Shown here piece by piece: positions 5,615-7,577 of a stretch of DNA of 7,577 nt. The notes beneath the pieces were generated by a model. It did no database searches. It was given only the letters and a program-made list of their open reading frames with translations, and was not told where the DNA came from. Every line of letters begins with the position of its first letter. The stretch's first letter is position 1. The DNA comes from Desulfovibrionaceae bacterium UBA3823 (GTDB lineage Bacteria; Desulfobacterota; Desulfovibrionia; Desulfovibrionales; Desulfovibrionaceae): positions 7,646 to 15,222 of the forward strand of contig DFDR01000069.1 in NCBI GenBank assembly GCA_002369295.1, in the 5' to 3' direction. Position numbers and translations under genes: made by a program.

Positions 5615-6470
5615 GATCCGCCTCCCGGGCCAGCCCGCCCGTGCCTCTGCCGGGAGAGCCCGGAAAGACGCCAGTGTAGTGCACCTTGAGCAGGGCCAGA
5701 CCGCAGGCCGGCGCCGTTCTCGAGGGAAGGCAGGCGCGGGAGCGGCCTTCAAGGAAGGATGGAACCTGGCAGGGATCGATCTTTCCCTTGCCCACGTCGT
5801 GCAGGAGCCCCGCGATGTTGCGCACCATCTGCTTGAGGAAGCCCGAGCCCGTGACGTCGAGCCGCAGGGCCGGCCGGTGCGGAGGCAGGCAGGGGAGGGA
5901 CTGCTCAAGGCAGGGATCCCAGGACTCCTCGGCAAGCTCCAGGGCATAGAGGGTGCGCACCGTGTCCTGCACGGGCGTGCCGGCATTGGCGAAGCTGGCA
6001 AAGTCGTGCGCGCCCTTCAATGCCTCCAGCGCCCTGCGCATGCTCTCCGCGTCCAGGGGCCCGCAGCGCCAGACGAAGGGCGCAAGCCACGGCAGGACAA
6101 AGCCCGGCTCCTGCCAGAAGCGGTAGCGGTAGGTCTTGGCCCTGGCGGAAAAGCGGGCGTGGAAGCTGTCCGGGCAGGGCTCGCAGGAAAGCACCCGGAT
6201 GGCGGAAGGCAAAAGGGCGTTGAGCGCATGCCGCCAGTCCCTGATCTTCGGGAAGCGCTCGTCTGCCACGTCGCAGTGCACAGTCTGGCCGAGGGCGTGG
6301 ACGCCGGCGTCCGTGCGGCCGGAGCCAAAGGCGGCAACGGGCGCGCCTGCCAGCCGCGAGAGGGCCTGCTCCAGCTGGCCCTGGACGGTGCCGAGGGCAA
6401 GCGAGGGCGCCTGGATCTGCCAGCCGTGCCAGCCGGTGCCGTCGTAGGCGAGAACGAGCTTCAGGCGCAT
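5604..6470 (-). CDS. truA: tRNA pseudouridine(38-40) synthase TruA
   Basis: The product has 288 residues against about 250-275 usual for the family; the extra length is a Gly/Arg-rich tail after the last conserved block. TruA isomerises U38-U40 in the anticodon arm of tRNAs. Visible family motifs in order: YDGTGWHGWQIQ (9-20); GSGRTDAGVHALGQ with catalytic Asp54; FHARFSARAKTYRY (103-116) with the conserved active-site Tyr region; HDFASFANAG; GSGFLKQMVRNIAGLL; and ACGLALLKVHYTGVF near the end. All key residues are present. ATG 6470 places the conserved LVLAYDGT block at the expected distance. Its SD (AGGGA, about 10 bases away) is weak, so coupling to the upstream YHS gene, 60 bases away, is plausible. 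It overlaps the next gene by 11 bases. Confidence 0.95.
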   Translation of the reverse strand: MRLKLVLAYDGTGWHGWQIQAPSLALGTVQGQLEQALSRLAGAPVAAFGSGRTDAGVHALGQTVHCDVADERFPKIRDWRHALNALLPSAIRVLSCEPCPDSFHARFSARAKTYRYRFWQEPGFVLPWLAPFVWRCGPLDAESMRRALEALKGAHDFASFANAGTPVQDTVRTLYALELAEESWDPCLEQSLPCLPPHRPALRLDVTGSGFLKQMVRNIAGLLHDVGKGKIDPCQVPSFLEGRSRACLPSRTAPACGLALLKVHYTGVFPGSPGRGTGGLAREADREL

Positions 6471-6530
6471 GGCAGAAAGATCCCTGATGCGGGCTTGCGC
6501 CGGGCAGGCCCGGGCGGCAGAGGCCCTGCG

Positions 6531-6830
6531 CTACTGCCGGGGCTGTCCGGCCGGGCTGTCGCCGCCCTCGGCAATGCGCTTGAGGTATTTGCTGCGGCAG
6601 TCGTAGCTGCAGAAGTGGTAGACCTTGTCGCCGTCGCGCACCGTGACGCTGTCGTCCACCGGCACGTAGGCCCCGCACTCGGGATCCTTGACCATCTCGC
6701 CGGCCTCGATCTTCTTCTTCATGTTCGTGCTCGCCTCCTGCTCGTCCTTCTTGCGCTTCTTGAGGAAGTCGTTGGCGAAGAGGCGGTAGAGCAGATATAT
6801 GGCGAGGGCGAGAACTATCCATCTGATCAT
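6531..6830 (-). CDS. Single-TM protein with YHS/TRASH-type Cys motif
   Basis: The protein has 99 residues from ATG 6830, chosen because AAGGAG lies about 8 bases upstream and the first residues form the membrane helix. A longer reading from 6905 adds 25 unconserved residues. Residues 2-19 are one TM helix (IRWIVLALAIYLLYRLF), followed by a very basic stop-transfer (LKKRKKDE) and a charged linker. The cytoplasmic end has DPECGAYVPVDDS (Cys52) and KVYHFCSYDCRSKYL (Cys74, Cys78), the DPxCG...YxFCSxxCxxxY layout of YHS domains, which bind metals, or of the related zinc-ribbon TRASH fold. Small membrane proteins of this type (PP0621-like) are common and uncharacterised. It sits 60 bases before truA and probably shares its transcript. 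Domain class is fairly sure; function is unknown. Confidence 0.83.
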   Translation of the reverse strand: MIRWIVLALAIYLLYRLFANDFLKKRKKDEQEASTNMKKKIEAGEMVKDPECGAYVPVDDSVTVRDGDKVYHFCSYDCRSKYLKRIAEGGDSPAGQPRQ

Positions 6831-6871
6831 GGGAGACTCCTTGGCGCGGTGGCGCAGGCGGTAGGGAAAAG

Positions 6872-6887
6872 GGCGCCCCGGGGCGCC
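6872..6887 (-). terminator. Perfect 16-bp GC palindrome followed by CTTTTC (possible attenuator/terminator)
   Basis: GGCGCCCCGGGGCGCC is a perfect self-complement. As minus-strand RNA it would form a 6-bp GC stem with a 4-base loop followed by CTTTTCCC, about 40 bases before the YHS-protein ATG. It could act as an attenuator in this leader, a backup terminator for folK, or a dimer-binding operator. The T run is short, so termination would be inefficient. Confidence 0.35.
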
Positions 6888-6926
6888 GGAGCGCAAGGCT
6901 AGCACGAAGCCCTGCCGGCGTCATGG

Positions 6927-6945
6927 AAAAAAACGCCGCGCCGGC
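6927..6945 (-). terminator. Candidate intrinsic terminator of folK
   Basis: Just after the folK TAG (6952-6950), the minus strand has GCCG-GCG-CGGC (6945-6935), then G and seven T (6933-6927). The stem is only 4 bp but all GC, and the T7 run is the longest in this GC-rich window. Modest terminator; position supports it. Confidence 0.45.
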
Positions 6946-6949
6946 CGGT

Positions 6950-7465
6950 CTAGGGCTGCGCCTGCCAGATGCGGCCGCCCTCCGAGGACCAGCGGAGGCC
7001 TTCCAGAAGCCTGCCCACGGGGGTGCCCTGCACCAGCAGATCCGGCGCGATGTCGCGCAGGGGCACGAGCCAGAAGGCCCGCTCCCCCAGCCGCGGGTGC
7101 GGCAGGGTGCAGACGGGATCGGCCGAGACCAGGCCGTCGAAGAGCAGCATGTCGATGTCGATGGCCCGGGGGCCGTAGCGCAGCCCGGGGTCGGCGCTCC
7201 TGACCCGGCCGAGGGCGGTCTCGAGCTCGAGAAGGCGCCGCATGAGCGGCACGGGCTCCCAGGAGGCGTCGGCAGAAAAGCGCGCCACCTGGTTGGCAAA
7301 CCAGGGCTGGTCCCGATAGAGCTGGGGCTCGGTGAGGTAGAGCGGCGAGGCCTGGCCGAGGGCGAGGCCGGGAATCCTGCCAATCTCGGCGAGGGCCCTG
7401 GCGACGCGCCCGGCAGCCGGAGGCAGGTTGGCGCCAAGGCCGAGGTAGACGGTATGCCTGTTCAT
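6950..7465 (-). CDS. folK: 2-amino-4-hydroxy-6-hydroxymethyldihydropteridine diphosphokinase (HPPK)
   Basis: The protein has 171 residues (E. coli HPPK has 159). It transfers pyrophosphate from ATP to 6-hydroxymethyl-7,8-dihydropterin, the step before dihydropteroate synthase in folate synthesis; cytosolic. Diagnostic motifs: VYLGLGANL near the N-terminus (6-14), SPLYLTEP, LLELETALGRVR (78-89), the HPPK signature RYGPRAIDIDML (97-108) with Mg-binding Asp103 and Asp105, and LPHPRLGERAFWLVPL (121-136). All are intact. I chose ATG 7465 because AGGA lies 8 bases upstream and the conserved YLGLG follows at once; ATG 7474 would add MTA. The same frame stays open to the right edge of the window, so an N-terminal extension is not excluded but would be unconserved. 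Confidence 0.93.
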   Translation of the reverse strand: MNRHTVYLGLGANLPPAAGRVARALAEIGRIPGLALGQASPLYLTEPQLYRDQPWFANQVARFSADASWEPVPLMRRLLELETALGRVRSADPGLRYGPRAIDIDMLLFDGLVSADPVCTLPHPRLGERAFWLVPLRDIAPDLLVQGTPVGRLLEGLRWSSEGGRIWQAQP

Positions 7466-7526
7466 GGCGGTCATCCTATCCGGAGGGCCTGCCTGCGTCA
7501 AAAGCCTGGCCGGCGCCTGCAGGCCG

Positions 7527-7577
7527 TCAGGCTCCTCTGGCCGCGGGCTCCCCTGTCTGCGGGAGTCCTTGTCTGCG
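7527..7577 (-). CDS. Possible C-terminal end of an upstream gene
   Basis: From the right edge the minus strand is open for 16 codons (RRQGLPQTGEPAARGA) and ends in TGA at 7529-7527. It could be the low-complexity tail of the gene upstream of folK, but nothing in it is diagnostic and two other frames are also partly open. The region 7466-7577 otherwise shows no clear promoter. Confidence 0.2.
   Translation of the reverse strand, partial: RRQGLPQTGEPAARGA

Noticed and set aside
6471..6530. Hairpin GCAGGGCC...GGGCCTGC between the YHS gene and truA as a terminator
   Set aside because: The stem contains a mismatch and no T run follows, and the short gap suggests co-transcription.
5376..6902. Plus-strand open frame of 508 codons opposite truA and the YHS gene
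   Set aside because: It is compositional antisense of well-identified genes, with no motifs of its own.
5905..7437. Long minus-strand open frame across folK, the YHS gene and truA
   Set aside because: It is a shifted frame over three genes that each have their own SD and family motifs; its translation is low-complexity Arg/Pro/Ala.
1..7577. CRISPR arrays, insertion sequences, tRNA/rRNA genes, attachment sites, phage genes
   Set aside because: I saw no regularly spaced repeats, transposase motifs, terminal inverted repeats or tRNA-like sequence by eye.

Overview
This is a GC-rich window (mean clearly above 60%) in which every gene I can support lies on the minus strand, so transcription runs from high to low coordinates. 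Dense packing, SD-led starts, hybrid histidine kinases and a folK / YHS-protein / truA neighbourhood suggest a GC-rich proteobacterium-like anaerobe. Desulfovibrionaceae is my best guess from general gene content, but that is inference and nothing in the window proves it.

Layout in transcription order: (1) folK (7465-6950, folate biosynthesis), followed by a short GC hairpin with a T7 run. (2) A compact cluster: a one-TM protein with a YHS/TRASH-type metal-binding Cys motif (6830-6531), truA (6470-5604, tRNA pseudouridine synthase) and an 85-residue DUF2829/Tad2-like protein (5614-5357) whose GTG start lies inside the end of truA. (3) A 140-base intergenic region with a locally AT-rich leader and a good sigma70-type promoter (TTGCCA-N17-TACAAT). 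(4) A 1102-residue fusion of a 12-TM amino-acid-permease-like (APC) domain to a hybrid histidine kinase with two receiver domains (5216-1908). (5) A second hybrid kinase, PAS-HisKA-HATPase-REC, directly behind it but broken by a frameshift near 1554, so that it reads as a PAS ORF (1898-1536) and a kinase-receiver ORF (about 1524-124). (6) The start of a small lipoprotein gene (133 to the left edge, cut off).

How they fit together: the permease-kinase looks like a transporter-shaped sensor ('transceptor') that could sense an amino acid or amine and autophosphorylate. Its first receiver has Glu at the phospho-acceptor position and is probably non-catalytic; its second receiver is intact. The adjacent PAS kinase is a paralogue with its own receiver. 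Neither carries an HPt or DNA-binding output domain, so a histidine phosphotransferase and response regulator would have to be encoded elsewhere.

The points most worth a second look are the APC-kinase fusion with its pseudo-receiver, the frameshift and in-frame UAG around the second kinase, and the Tad2-like gene translationally coupled to truA in what looks like a housekeeping setting rather than a phage.
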